A stretch of 56,577 nucleotides of DNA from an uncultured Saprospiraceae bacterium (GCA_938015805.1 CALLXF010000098.1:1-56577); one strand, 5' to 3'. Shown: positions 36,657-46,267, counted from the first letter of the stretch. The notes: generated from the letters alone by a model not told the origin. A program made the numbers and translations.

Positions 36657-37475
36657 TTACTGCACTATAGCTTCTCTTCCAAAATCTCTTTTGACTATAA
36701 CTCTAAAGCTTTCTGCCTCAGATATGGACTCAAATTCGCCCATCATAATCTTATATCTTACACCTCCATTGTGGTAATCATTTAGAACGATAATAGGCTC
36801 TACAAATTCGTCTCTTAAAGCATTTACCTCTTTAAAAGCATATTCGTATTGGTCAAAAACACCCATCTGTAATCTAAATGTTCTATTATTGTTAGAGGTA
36901 GAATAACTTTCAAGTAACTCTTTATTCTCTTGGTCTTCTTTTATAGTTTTAGAAGGACTGGTACTTTGCCCTGGAGAGGTGTTAGTCATGTGAGTAACTG
37001 TAACTCTATTTTGAGGGTTGTTATGACTTTCTAGAATGCTTAGAAGTTTGTTAGCTGGCATTGTTTCTTCGATACGATCTATTAGTTTTCCTGCCGAATT
37101 AAATATCAGCATAGTAGGTAAATACTGGACGTCGTATTTATTCTTGAGGTTAAAACCTTCCGTTTCATCGATATCCATCTTTATAGCTACGTAACCGTCA
37201 TTCATGAGTTCCGCTACACGACCATCATTAAAGGTGGTCTGGTCCATCCATTTGCAAGGCATACACCATTGTGCATGGAAATCTAGAAAGAATAATTTGC
37301 CCTCATTTCCTGCTTTGGCTTGAGCCGAATGAAAATCGCCCTTAAAAAAATTGACGGAAGTCGTAATTCTACCATCATTGGCAAATGACTTACTTACAAA
37401 TACAAGACTAAAAAATAGAAACAAAAAAAAGATTTTCGACGTTTGGGTGCTGTAATCCATCGCTATACTTTTCAT
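36657..37475 (-). CDS. Exported thioredoxin-SPOR fusion protein
   Basis: A 272-residue protein. The N-terminal hydrophobic signal (about 14-32; a second ATG is at codon 6) exports it. A thioredoxin domain follows (about 45-150) with redox motif WCMPC (70-74) in FHAQWCMPCKWMDQTTF and the cis-proline at LPT (P120). After a Ser/Thr/Asn-rich linker (155-195) comes a SPOR domain (about 197-272: FRLQMGVFDQYEYAFKEVNAL, RYKIMMGEFESISEAESF). This combination suggests a thiol oxidoreductase tethered to peptidoglycan at division sites. It is convergent with feoB across the shared terminator. Confidence 0.85.
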   Translation of the reverse strand: MKSIAMDYSTQTSKIFFLFLFFSLVFVSKSFANDGRITTSVNFFKGDFHSAQAKAGNEGKLFFLDFHAQWCMPCKWMDQTTFNDGRVAELMNDGYVAIKMDIDETEGFNLKNKYDVQYLPTMLIFNSAGKLIDRIEETMPANKLLSILESHNNPQNRVTVTHMTNTSPGQSTSPSKTIKEDQENKELLESYSTSNNNRTFRLQMGVFDQYEYAFKEVNALRDEFVEPIIVLNDYHNGGVRYKIMMGEFESISEAESFRVIVKRDFGREAIVQ

Positions 37476-37750
37476 ATTACAGTTATTTATAATTTTTAAA
37501 TGATTGATTTACTGATGTATACCATTGTTCAAATAAAATGCCAACCATCTTACACTTTCTATATTAGGAGATTTTAGTTTACAAATTATAACATTTGAAT
37601 ACATATAAATCATTGATAACGTATGATTTATGTATATAATAAATTATAAATGTTAAAACTTTTTAAATTTTGATTTTACTATTCTGACCTTTCTAGAACG
37701 GATATTATCCATTAATTTCCTACCTTGATTCTTCTTATAAAATCAGACAA

Positions 37751-38740
37751 ATGTCAGTTTTAAAAGCAGCCATTACAGGAGTTGCAGCTAGTGTACCAGA
37801 TAATATCATGACTAATCATGATTTAGAAAAACTTGTAGATACTAACGACGAGTGGATTACATCCCGTACGGGAATAAAACAACGTCATATACTAAATACC
37901 CCAGGAAAAGGTACCTCAGATTTATCTTTACCGGCTGTGCTAGAGCTATTGGAGAAAACAAACACTGATCCTTCAGAAGTGGACATGCTTATCTGTGGCA
38001 CGGTTACAGGAGATTTTGTTTTTCCAGATACAGCAAACCAGATAGCTCATAAAGCTGGAATAAAAAACGCCTTCTGCTATGATATAAATGCAGCTTGCTC
38101 CGGATTCTTATATGCACTAACAACCGCAGCTAAGTTTATAGAAACGGGTTCTGTTAAGAAAGCAATAGTGGTAGGAGCAGATAAAATGTCAAGTATAGTG
38201 GATTATACGGATCGCACGACTTGCGTTATTTTTGGAGATGGTGCAGGAGCTGTGCTATTAGAACCTAATGAAGAAGGACACGGATTACACGATTTTATTT
38301 TTAAAGGAGACGGGAGTGGAGCAGAATACTTATATCAGAAAAGTGGAGGTTCTATCAGTCCATCTACACATACCACTGTAGATAATAGAGAACACTTTGT
38401 GTCCCAAAACGGAAGACCTGTTTTTAAAGCTGCAGTTAATGGAATGACCTCCACTGTAAAAGAAGTGCTAGAGCGTAACAATCTAAGTAAAGAAGATATA
38501 GACTGGCTTGTCCCTCATCAAGCAAACTTGAGGATTATTAATTCGGTCGCAGATATGCTGGACTTCCCTATAGAGAAAGTCATGCAGACCATCGAAAACT
38601 ATGGAAATACTACCGCAGGAACATTACCTATTTGCCTTAACGAATACGAAAAAACACTAAAGAAAGGAGATAAAATAATGCTTACTGCATTTGGAGGTGG
38701 ATTTACATGGGGGTCTACTTATTTGACATGGGCTTATTAG
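37751..38740 (+). CDS. fabH: Beta-ketoacyl-ACP synthase III (FabH)
   Basis: A 329-residue thiolase-fold synthase with the FabH triad: Cys116 in NAACSGFLYAL, His256 in VPHQANLRI and Asn286 in ENYGNTTAGTLP. It condenses an acyl-CoA with malonyl-ACP to start fatty-acid synthesis. It is 50 bases upstream of efp and belongs to a gene order with accB and accC, which supply malonyl-CoA. Confidence 0.96.
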   Translation: MSVLKAAITGVAASVPDNIMTNHDLEKLVDTNDEWITSRTGIKQRHILNTPGKGTSDLSLPAVLELLEKTNTDPSEVDMLICGTVTGDFVFPDTANQIAHKAGIKNAFCYDINAACSGFLYALTTAAKFIETGSVKKAIVVGADKMSSIVDYTDRTTCVIFGDGAGAVLLEPNEEGHGLHDFIFKGDGSGAEYLYQKSGGSISPSTHTTVDNREHFVSQNGRPVFKAAVNGMTSTVKEVLERNNLSKEDIDWLVPHQANLRIINSVADMLDFPIEKVMQTIENYGNTTAGTLPICLNEYEKTLKKGDKIMLTAFGGGFTWGSTYLTWAY

Positions 38741-38762
38741 TCTATTAGGGTCAATTAATTTT

Positions 38763-38770
38763 TATCTTTG
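38763..38770 (+). promoter_or_regulatory. -7 box TATCTTTG upstream of efp
   Basis: Exact TAnnTTTG match 20 bases before the efp ATG at 38791, so efp-accB-accC can be transcribed separately from fabH. No clear -33 box. Confidence 0.65.
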
Positions 38771-38790
38771 CACACAAAAAAAGAGAGACT

Positions 38791-39354
38791 ATGGGAAATA
38801 TGTCCGAAATGAGAAATGGATTATGTATCAAACATAATCACGATGTATATAAGGTTGTGGAATTTTTACATGTTAAACCAGGGAAAGGTCCTGCATTTGT
38901 AAGAACGAAACTTAAAAGTTTAACTAACGGTAAAGTAGTAGATAACACCTGGCCATCTAGTCACTCAGTAGACATAGTTAGAGTAGAAAGAAGAAAATAT
39001 CAGTTCTTATATAATGATGACATGGGCTTCCATTTTATGGATAACGAATCATATGAACAAACTGTTCTCAATGAAAAAATGATAGACCATCCTAAGTTAT
39101 TAAAAGAAGGAATGGATATAGAAGTTCTTATGAATTCGGAAGATAATACACCGCTGACACTAGAAATGCCACAGTATATCGCATTAGAGGTTACATATAC
39201 TGAGCCCGGAATCCGAGGAGATACAGCAACTAACGTTACAAAACCTGCAACCGTAGAGACGGGGGCAGAAATAAAAGTTCCTATTTTTATAAACGTAGGG
39301 GATAAAATCAAAATAGATACACGGTCATCCTCTTATGTAGAAAGAATCAAATAG
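38791..39354 (+). CDS. efp: Elongation factor P
   Basis: A 187-residue translation factor with three beta-barrel domains. The domain I loop KPGKGPAFVRTK carries the lysine (K32) at the tip that contacts the peptidyl-transferase centre. The C-terminus DKIKIDTRSSSYVERIK is standard. EF-P relieves ribosome stalling at polyproline stretches. It is 6 bases upstream of accB. Confidence 0.97.
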   Translation: MGNMSEMRNGLCIKHNHDVYKVVEFLHVKPGKGPAFVRTKLKSLTNGKVVDNTWPSSHSVDIVRVERRKYQFLYNDDMGFHFMDNESYEQTVLNEKMIDHPKLLKEGMDIEVLMNSEDNTPLTLEMPQYIALEVTYTEPGIRGDTATNVTKPATVETGAEIKVPIFINVGDKIKIDTRSSSYVERIK

Positions 39355-39360
39355 AACATT

Positions 39361-39861
39361 ATGACTTTTAAAGAAATACAAGAGCTTATAAAGCTCGTCG
39401 GTAAATCAAACTTAACCGAAGTAAAATTAAAGAAGAAAGATTTTGAAATTTCTATACGAACAAAAAAGTATAGGAAAAACATGCAACAAGTCATGTCCAC
39501 TACTACGCCTATGGTTTCCATGGCTGCAGCCCCTCAGGTAGCAAGTGCACCACCTGCTGCTAAAGCTGAGGTAGCTCAACCATCTGCACCAGCGGTAGAA
39601 GTAGACAGCACTGCAAATTTAATAGAGATTAAGTCACCGATCGTAGGAACGTTCTATAGATCGTCTTCTCCTGACAAACCGGCTTTTGCAAAAGTAGGAG
39701 ACACAGTGGCAGTAGGAGATGTAGTCTGTATAGTAGAAGCTATGAAACTGTTCAATGAAATAGAGAGTGAAATCAGTGGTAAAATCGTAAAGGTTATGTG
39801 CGAGGATGCCTCTCCTGTAGAGTATGACCAAGTATTGTTCTTGGTAGATCCTAAAGGGTAG
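39361..39861 (+). CDS. accB: Biotin carboxyl carrier protein of acetyl-CoA carboxylase (AccB)
   Basis: A 166-residue BCCP: an N-terminal helical part (1-45), an Ala/Pro-rich linker (50-82) and the C-terminal biotinyl domain (86-166) with the biotin attachment motif EAMKL (Lys129). It carries carboxybiotin between AccC and the carboxyltransferase. It is 6 bases after efp and 27 before accC. Confidence 0.97.
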   Translation: MTFKEIQELIKLVGKSNLTEVKLKKKDFEISIRTKKYRKNMQQVMSTTTPMVSMAAAPQVASAPPAAKAEVAQPSAPAVEVDSTANLIEIKSPIVGTFYRSSSPDKPAFAKVGDTVAVGDVVCIVEAMKLFNEIESEISGKIVKVMCEDASPVEYDQVLFLVDPKG

Positions 39862-39888
39862 TAATCTTCAATTCAAAACCGACAAAAC

Positions 39889-41241
39889 ATGTTCAGCAAA
39901 ATATTAATAGCTAACAGAGGAGAAATTGCTTTACGAGTGATAAGAACTTGTAAAGAAATGGGTATAAAAACAGTTGCTGTATATTCTACAGCGGATAAAG
40001 ATAGTTTGCATGTTAGATTTGCAGATGAGGCTGTTTGTATCGGACCTCCTAGTAGTGCAGAATCGTATCTTTCCATTCCTAAAATAATGGCAGCTGTAGA
40101 AATTACTAATGCTGATGCCGTACATCCAGGCTATGGATTCCTCGCAGAGAATGCAGATTTTGCGGAAATCTGTACGGAGTACGGTGTAAAATTTATAGGT
40201 CCGACTCCAGATATGATGAAGTCGATGGGTGATAAAATCACGGCCAAGGAAACTATGATCAAGGCTAAAGTACCCGTTGTTCCAGGATCAGAAGGCTTAT
40301 TAAAAGATGTAAAAGAGGGAATTAAAATCTCTAATAAAATAGGATATCCAGTAATGCTAAAAGCAACAGCTGGTGGAGGAGGAAAAGGAATGAGGATTAT
40401 ATGGAATGATGATGAGTTTCAGGAAGGATGGGATAGTGCAAGAAAAGAGGCAGCCGCTTCTTTTGGAAATGACGGGATGTATGTAGAAAAATTTGTAGAG
40501 GAACCTCGGCATATAGAGATACAGATCATTGGAGATCAATACGGTAAAGTAATCCACCTATCTGAGAGAGACTGCTCTATACAGCGTAGACATCAAAAAT
40601 TGGTAGAAGAATGCCCATCTCCTTTTATGACCGATGATCTTAGGAAAAAAATGGGAGCAGCAGCAATTAAAGCAGGTAAGGCTATAAATTACGAAGGAGT
40701 AGGAACTGTAGAATTTCTAGTAGACAAGTATAGAAAGTTTTACTTCATGGAAATGAACACTCGTATCCAGGTGGAACACTGTGTCACAGAAGAAGTAATT
40801 GATCATGATCTAATAAAAGAACAGATCAAAGTGGCTGCGGGAATTAAAATATCAGGTAAGTCATACTTCCCACAGATGCATGCTATAGAATGTCGTATAA
40901 ATGCTGAAGACCCTTATAATGACTTTAGACCTAGTCCTGGAAAAATAAACTCTTTTCATAGTGCAAAAGGACATGGGGTGCGAGTAGATACGCATGTATA
41001 CGCAGGTTATGTGGTTCCGCCTTATTACGATTCTATGATCGCTAAAATCATTTGCCGTGCTCAGACTAGAGAAGAAGCACTTACTAAAATGTCACGGGCA
41101 TTAGATGAGTTTATTGTAGAAGGAATTAAGACGACCATTCCGTTTCATAAAAAATTAATGAAAGACGAGAATTTTAGAAAAGGTAATTTTAATACTGGCT
41201 TTATAGATACATTTGATTTAGGAGAAGAGCCTTCAGAGTAA
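39889..41241 (+). CDS. accC: Acetyl-CoA carboxylase biotin carboxylase subunit (AccC)
   Basis: A 450-residue ATP-grasp enzyme beginning [20 protein letters not shown]. It has the glycine-rich ATP loop GGGGKGMRI, the conserved [10 protein letters not shown] active-site segment, and a C-terminal part ending [13 protein letters not shown]. It carboxylates the biotin on AccB using ATP and bicarbonate, the first step of malonyl-CoA synthesis. It is 5 bases upstream of an ABC exporter gene. Confidence 0.97.
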   Translation: MFSKILIANRGEIALRVIRTCKEMGIKTVAVYSTADKDSLHVRFADEAVCIGPPSSAESYLSIPKIMAAVEITNADAVHPGYGFLAENADFAEICTEYGVKFIGPTPDMMKSMGDKITAKETMIKAKVPVVPGSEGLLKDVKEGIKISNKIGYPVMLKATAGGGGKGMRIIWNDDEFQEGWDSARKEAAASFGNDGMYVEKFVEEPRHIEIQIIGDQYGKVIHLSERDCSIQRRHQKLVEECPSPFMTDDLRKKMGAAAIKAGKAINYEGVGTVEFLVDKYRKFYFMEMNTRIQVEHCVTEEVIDHDLIKEQIKVAAGIKISGKSYFPQMHAIECRINAEDPYNDFRPSPGKINSFHSAKGHGVRVDTHVYAGYVVPPYYDSMIAKIICRAQTREEALTKMSRALDEFIVEGIKTTIPFHKKLMKDENFRKGNFNTGFIDTFDLGEEPSE

Positions 41242-41246
41242 TTTAT

Positions 41247-43046
41247 ATGGAGGGATTTTGGAGACTCATATCCCGTACAGGTAACTATAAATCTTACCTT
41301 ATTGCTGCCATAGTATGCAATATCTTAATGGCTGTTTTTACAATCATTAGTATACCTCTAATTATTCCATTTTTTCAGGTTCTTTTTGATAAAATTCCAG
41401 AAGCGCAAGATATATCTGAAAGCGGTAATATTATCGATGCATTTAAAGCAAAATTTGTCGAGCTTATAAATACTAGAGGTAAGCAGTATGCATTATTATT
41501 TGTTTGTCTGACGATCGTTGCTGTATTTTTCTTTAAAAATATTTTTAGATATCTCGCGATGTTTCTTATGGCTCCAGTACGTAATGGTATCGTAAAAGAC
41601 ATCAGATCAGATCTTTATAATCATTATTTAGATCTCCCATTATCATTTTATAGCGAAGAACGGAAAGGTGATTTAATCTCTAGGATAACGAGTGATGTAC
41701 AGGAGATGGACTACAGTATTTTAAATGTCATCGAGGTGATTTTTAAAGCTCCTATACTGATTATTGGGAGTATCGGATTTATGCTATACATCAGTCCTCA
41801 GCTTACCTTATTTACATTTTTACTTTTATTGTTTACCGCTTTTGTTATCGGGACAATAGCGAGAGCACTTAAGCGTCAGTCTACAGAGGTACAGACTCGA
41901 CTTTCTAACATAAATAGTCATGTAGAAGAGAGCATAGGTGGAATCCGTGTGGTAAAGGCATTTGGGGCAAAAAAGTTTCTAATCGATAAGTTTGATGTGC
42001 AAAATATAGCTTATCATGATGCCATAAATAAATTACTGAGGCGGCGTGATTTATCGTCACCATTATCTGAGTTTTTGGGTATATCAGTAGTAGCTGTTTT
42101 GCTTTGGTATGGTTCTAATTTGGTTTTTACTAATGAGCTTTTACCAGAAACCTTTTTTGCATTCGTATTTGCATTTTATAATGTGATCGAGCCGTCAAAA
42201 TCATTTTCCTCGGCTTATTATCATATACAAAAAGGACTAGCTGCATCTGATCGAGTGGATGAGATCATGAATACTAAAAGTGAGGTTCATCATCAGTCAG
42301 AAACGATAGCAAAAAAATCATTCGACGAAAGTCTAAAAATTACAGATTTAGGATTTTCATATGATAACGAGGTTCCTGTTTTAGAAAAGATAAACTTAGA
42401 GATAAAAAAAGGGGAAAAGATTGCATTAGTAGGAATCTCCGGAAGTGGTAAAACGACTTTGATAGATCTGATCGTTCGGTTTTTTGAACCTAGTACAGGC
42501 TTAATTACAATCGATGGAATAGATATAAAAAAGATTGATCGCAATGCCTTGCGAAAGCTATTTGGTATAGTGACTCAGGAAGCCGTTCTTTTTAATGACA
42601 GTATTCTTAATAACATCCTGTTTAATAGAGACTGTGATCATAAAGAGGTAATCCATGCCGCTACTGTAGCTAATGCTCACGAGTTTATTACGGGCCTTCC
42701 TGATGGATATCAGACTAATGTCGGAGATGGTGGCGTAAAGCTCAGTGGTGGCCAGAAACAGAGAATCACAATAGCAAGAGCTATTTTAGAAAATCCATCT
42801 ATACTTATATTGGATGAGGCAACCTCATCCTTAGATACAGCATCGGAAAAAATGGTGCAAGAGGCTCTGGATAGAATTATGGGAGATAAAACGGCTATTA
42901 TTATCGCTCATCGATTATCTACTATAAAAGAAGCTGATCGGATCGTGGTGATAGAAAATGGGAAAATAGTAAATATAGGTACGCATGATGTTTTATTAAA
43001 TAAAGATGGCGTTTATAAAAGATTAATCGGTATGCAAACGTTGTAA
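41247..43046 (+). CDS. ABC transporter, MsbA-like lipid/multidrug exporter
   Basis: A 599-residue half-transporter: a six-helix transmembrane domain (about 1-320) fused to an ATPase domain with Walker A GISGSGKTT, signature LSGGQKQR, Walker B ILILDEATSS and H-loop IIIAHRLS. The family includes MsbA (lipid A flippase) and drug exporters. Position 5 bases behind accC in a lipid-synthesis cluster mildly favours a lipid role, by inference only. Confidence 0.9.
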   Translation: MEGFWRLISRTGNYKSYLIAAIVCNILMAVFTIISIPLIIPFFQVLFDKIPEAQDISESGNIIDAFKAKFVELINTRGKQYALLFVCLTIVAVFFFKNIFRYLAMFLMAPVRNGIVKDIRSDLYNHYLDLPLSFYSEERKGDLISRITSDVQEMDYSILNVIEVIFKAPILIIGSIGFMLYISPQLTLFTFLLLLFTAFVIGTIARALKRQSTEVQTRLSNINSHVEESIGGIRVVKAFGAKKFLIDKFDVQNIAYHDAINKLLRRRDLSSPLSEFLGISVVAVLLWYGSNLVFTNELLPETFFAFVFAFYNVIEPSKSFSSAYYHIQKGLAASDRVDEIMNTKSEVHHQSETIAKKSFDESLKITDLGFSYDNEVPVLEKINLEIKKGEKIALVGISGSGKTTLIDLIVRFFEPSTGLITIDGIDIKKIDRNALRKLFGIVTQEAVLFNDSILNNILFNRDCDHKEVIHAATVANAHEFITGLPDGYQTNVGDGGVKLSGGQKQRITIARAILENPSILILDEATSSLDTASEKMVQEALDRIMGDKTAIIIAHRLSTIKEADRIVVIENGKIVNIGTHDVLLNKDGVYKRLIGMQTL

Positions 43047-43102
43047 TAGAGTTATTTATAAACGCTCAAAAAAATCAAACAGAAAGGTACACACCTAAAG
43101 TT

Positions 43103-43110
43103 TAAATTTG
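43103..43110 (+). promoter_or_regulatory. -7 box TAAATTTG upstream of the T9SS sorting-domain protein
   Basis: Exact TAnnTTTG match 57 bases before the ATG at 43168. No -33 box seen. It suggests that this small gene is expressed independently of the ABC exporter. Confidence 0.45.
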
Positions 43111-43167
43111 CAAAATTCTGTGTAAAGCGAAAAGTGAGTTTTTAAAGCACAGCTAGAGTTAAGAACA

Positions 43168-43524
43168 ATGAAGAACTTTCTATTACTCATGTTATTCCCT
43201 TTTTTAGGATGGGCACAATCGCCCACATCGGTGTCCCAGGATAATGAAGATCAAAAGGTTTTAGAAAAGAAAGCAGTTAAGAAAATATTTTACCCTAATC
43301 CTTCTTACGGAATTATAGAATTTGACCTAGATCTGATAGGCTTTGATGAGATCCAGATATCTATTAGAAATATTCTTGCCAGAGAACTGTGGTCTTCTAC
43401 AGTCAATAGACAGAGTCCTAAAACCAATCTTAGTTTTTTAGCAAAAGGAACATATCTGCTCAGTATCAAAAATATGAAAGGGGATGTGCTTACCACCAGA
43501 AGATTGGCCATTATTACACCCTGA
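43168..43524 (+). CDS. Secreted mini-protein consisting mainly of a T9SS sorting domain
   Basis: A 118-residue protein: signal peptide (1-17, MKNFLLLMLFPFLGWAQS), a charged spacer (18-38), then a full-looking T9SS type A C-terminal sorting domain with FYPNPSYGIIEFDL (41-54), VNRQSPKTNLSFL, KGTYLLSI and a closing basic RRLAII. Such domains are normally appended to large cargo and removed after export; here there is essentially no cargo. Possibly a remnant of a larger gene, or a small secreted peptide. No upstream decayed reading frame was found to support the remnant idea. Confidence 0.75.
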   Translation: MKNFLLLMLFPFLGWAQSPTSVSQDNEDQKVLEKKAVKKIFYPNPSYGIIEFDLDLIGFDEIQISIRNILARELWSSTVNRQSPKTNLSFLAKGTYLLSIKNMKGDVLTTRRLAIITP

Positions 43525-43624
43525 TAAATTTAACTTTTGAGCCTACTTAGGGCGATATTATTACTTAGTATTCAAAATGTTAATCTGTAAATTGGTCTAA
43601 ACGACTTTGTAAATTCACTTCTAC

Positions 43625-43975
43625 CTAGGCAGAAAAACTAGTACCACATCCACAAGATTCTGTAGCATTAGGATTATTAAAGGTAAATCCACGATTTTCT
43701 AATCCATCAACCCAGTCTATTTCCATTCCGAGTAAATATAGAGAATGAGCTTTTTCCATGTAAACAGGTAGTCCTTCAATCTCAAACTGCTGGTCTTTTT
43801 CTTTTAAAACATCGAAACCTAGAATGTAGGAAAATCCAGAACATCCACCTCCTTTTACACCGACTCTTAGGCCATAGCCATCAGGAACTTGTTGTTCGCT
43901 CATGATTCTTTTAAGCTGAGTAACAGCTCCAGGAGTTAATTTTATCGGTTGTACTGTCGTCGTCGTTTCTGTCAT
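43625..43975 (-). CDS. Iron-sulfur cluster assembly accessory protein (IscA/HesB family)
   Basis: A 116-residue A-type carrier with the three conserved cysteines C45 (GGGCSGFSY), C108 and C110 (ESCGCG). It includes a short N-terminal Thr-rich extension. Such proteins hold and transfer iron-sulfur clusters or iron to apo-proteins. It is a single gene, not linked to isc or suf genes in the window. It might be SufA, ErpA or IscA type; sequence alone does not separate these. Confidence 0.93.
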   Translation of the reverse strand: MTETTTTVQPIKLTPGAVTQLKRIMSEQQVPDGYGLRVGVKGGGCSGFSYILGFDVLKEKDQQFEIEGLPVYMEKAHSLYLLGMEIDWVDGLENRGFTFNNPNATESCGCGTSFSA

Positions 43976-44083
43976 CTTATATGATTTAAAAGCATAAAAT
44001 TAAACAATTAAAAAATTGATTACCTCGCTTTCTATAAATTAGTCATTCCTAAAACATAAATTAGCGATCAGAAGTTGCAAAAT

Positions 44084-44605
44084 ATGACTACAGTTTTAGA
44101 ATTATTAAAAATAACTATACCCTCATTGATCGTTTTTGGGACGGTTTATATAATGCTGAAAAAGTATTTTGATAGTGAGAAAGAATTAAAAACACTTGAA
44201 CTCAACAGAGAGTTTTACTCAGAAAAATTACCAGTAAAATTACAGGCCTATGAGAGACTCATTGTTTTTTGTGATCGTATTTCTCCTCAGTCTCTTATCT
44301 ATCGTCTAAACCAAAATGAGATGACCGTGGGTGGACTTAGGACAGCTTTATTGATTGCTATACAGCAGGAATACGAGCATAATATGGCTCAGCAGATATA
44401 CGTTTCTGATAAGTTATGGCAGATCATTAGTGTTGCAAAAGGAGAGGTGCAAAATCTAATTAGAAAAGCATCAGACGACCTTGGTGACAATGATCCCGCT
44501 ATGCAGCTAACAGAAGCAATCTCTAAGCTACAAGGCATTACAGGATTTGCACCTAACGAAAACGCAAAAGCTGCTATAAAACAAGAGGTAAAACTATTAC
44601 TATGA
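44084..44605 (+). CDS. Conserved membrane-anchored protein of unknown function
   Basis: A 173-residue protein from the ATG at 44084. It has one N-terminal membrane helix (about 8-28, ITIPSLIVFGTVYIMLKKYF), then a helical cytoplasmic part (KLPVKLQAYERLIVFCDRISPQSLIYRL, LLIAIQQEYEHNMAQQIYVSDKLWQII). This arrangement recurs in uncharacterised Bacteroidota proteins located beside 5'-nucleotidase genes. Its stop overlaps the next start by 4 bases (ATGA), so it is coupled to the split 5'-nucleotidase genes. No function can be assigned. Confidence 0.8.
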   Translation: MTTVLELLKITIPSLIVFGTVYIMLKKYFDSEKELKTLELNREFYSEKLPVKLQAYERLIVFCDRISPQSLIYRLNQNEMTVGGLRTALLIAIQQEYEHNMAQQIYVSDKLWQIISVAKGEVQNLIRKASDDLGDNDPAMQLTEAISKLQGITGFAPNENAKAAIKQEVKLLL

Positions 44606-45354
44606 TAAGATTTAAAAATGTTTTATTTCTGATTTCATTTCTACTATTTTTTCTTGCTTGTAAGTCTACTAAGTCTACTTATCTCGCAGACATCGATAAC
44701 GATTACCTTTATATAAATAAGGATGATAAAACCATCGACCAGGAAATAGAGGATCTGATTGCTCCTTATCGAGAGGAGCTTTCCGTAGAAATGGATGTAG
44801 TCCTGATTCAGAATAAAAATAAAATCGTAAAAGGAAGCCCTAATAGTACTATGGGTAACTGGGTCGCGGATATATTACATGACTACATAGATGCTCAAAA
44901 CATAGCAGTAGATTTTGCGATACAAAACCAAGGAGGTCTGCGGATTCCGACGATCGGTAAAGGTGACGTAACGGCAGGAAAAATTTTCGAATTGATGCCT
45001 TTTGATAATATGCTAGTGATATTAGAAACGGATGGTCAGATGGTTCAGACTTTTTGCGATCATATCACATCCAGTGGTGGCTGGCCGATCAGTAAAGGCC
45101 TAGAGTTTACTATAAAAAACCAAAAAGCAACGGATATCTTGGTAAATGGGAATCCATTAGACCTATCTAGAAAATATAGATTTGCTGTTCCGGATTACGT
45201 AGCAAATGGAGGTAGTGACTGTTCTTTTTTTAAAGATTTACCACAAGAGAATTTAGGCGTTTTTATTAGGGATCTTATAATAGAAGACGTAAAACAAAAA
45301 GGACTAAGAGGAGAAGTATTAGATATCAAATCAGAAAAAAGAATCCATGGATAG
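44602..45354 (+). CDS. 5'-nucleotidase C-terminal domain lipoprotein
   Basis: A 250-residue lipoprotein (lipobox FLAC, Cys20) consisting of the 5'-nucleotidase C-terminal (substrate-binding) domain: NSTMGNWVADIL, FAIQNQGGLRIP, GKIFELMPFDNMLVILE, YRFAVPDYVANGGSDCSFF. In UshA-type enzymes this domain binds the nucleoside and is fused behind the metallophosphatase domain. Here it is a separate protein encoded first, with the catalytic half in the next gene, overlapping by 8 bases. The pair probably forms one periplasmic or outer-membrane nucleotidase. Confidence 0.9.
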   Translation: MIRFKNVLFLISFLLFFLACKSTKSTYLADIDNDYLYINKDDKTIDQEIEDLIAPYREELSVEMDVVLIQNKNKIVKGSPNSTMGNWVADILHDYIDAQNIAVDFAIQNQGGLRIPTIGKGDVTAGKIFELMPFDNMLVILETDGQMVQTFCDHITSSGGWPISKGLEFTIKNQKATDILVNGNPLDLSRKYRFAVPDYVANGGSDCSFFKDLPQENLGVFIRDLIIEDVKQKGLRGEVLDIKSEKRIHG

Positions 45355-46267
45355 GAGAGCATTTATAAGAAACGCAGGGATCGGAAGTCTAGTTATGACT
45401 GCAGGTCATTTTCCCTTGCAGGCTTTCGCCAATCCAGAGATAGTTAAACTAACGATACTGCATACTAATGATGTACATAGCCGTATAGATCCTTTTCCAT
45501 TGGATGGCAGTCGTAATGAGGGTATGGGCGGAGCTGCAAGGAGAGCCGCTAGAATCATGGATATCCGGAACAAAGAAAAAAATGTTCTTCTCCTAGATGC
45601 TGGCGATATCTTACAAGGAACTCCATTTTATAATTTTTTTGGTGGTGAGTTAGAATTTAAACTCATGTCCAAAATGCGTTATGATGCCGCTACGATAGGG
45701 AACCATGATTTTGATGGGGGTATAGAGGGGTTGAATAAAGTAATGCCACTTGGTAATTTTCCTTTGCTTATCGCCAATTATGATTTTAAAAACACGCTTA
45801 TCGCTGGAAAGACAAAACCATATCAGGTGTTTGTTAAAGATGAAGTAAAAATAGGTGTTTTTGGTATTGGTATAGAATTAGAAGGACTTGTGCCTAGGAA
45901 ACTTATAGGTGAGACTCAGTATCTAGAGCCTATAAAAATGGCACAGAAATACGCAACGCTTTTACGTAGTGAAGAAAAATGTGATATCGTAATTTGTTTA
46001 TCCCATCTAGGGTATAAATTTAGAAAGGAACCTGAAAAAATATGTGATGTATCTCTTGCTGCAATGACCTCAGACATAGATATCATTATAGGAGGACATA
46101 CGCATACTTTTATGAGAGAGCCAGATGTACTCAGAAATAAAAAAGGCAAAGAAGTAATCGTAAATCAGGCTGGTTGGGCCGGAATAATGTTAGGAAGATT
46201 AGATGTATTTTTTGAACGGAGTAAAAAAGATCACTGTGTTACTTGTAAGAACACTTTTCTTAATTAA
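45347..46267 (+). CDS. 5'-nucleotidase-type metallophosphatase, probable Tat substrate
   Basis: A 306-residue calcineurin-like phosphoesterase. The N-terminus DRRAFIRNAGIGSLVMTAG resembles a twin-arginine signal (R3-R4 then a hydrophobic stretch). Metal motifs are LHTNDVHSR (N41-D42, H44), LLDAGDILQG, GNHDFDGG, CLSHLG and GGHTHT. It lacks the C-terminal substrate domain, which the overlapping upstream gene supplies. Probably hydrolyses extracytoplasmic nucleotides for nucleoside and phosphate salvage. Confidence 0.9.
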   Translation: MDRRAFIRNAGIGSLVMTAGHFPLQAFANPEIVKLTILHTNDVHSRIDPFPLDGSRNEGMGGAARRAARIMDIRNKEKNVLLLDAGDILQGTPFYNFFGGELEFKLMSKMRYDAATIGNHDFDGGIEGLNKVMPLGNFPLLIANYDFKNTLIAGKTKPYQVFVKDEVKIGVFGIGIELEGLVPRKLIGETQYLEPIKMAQKYATLLRSEEKCDIVICLSHLGYKFRKEPEKICDVSLAAMTSDIDIIIGGHTHTFMREPDVLRNKKGKEVIVNQAGWAGIMLGRLDVFFERSKKDHCVTCKNTFLN

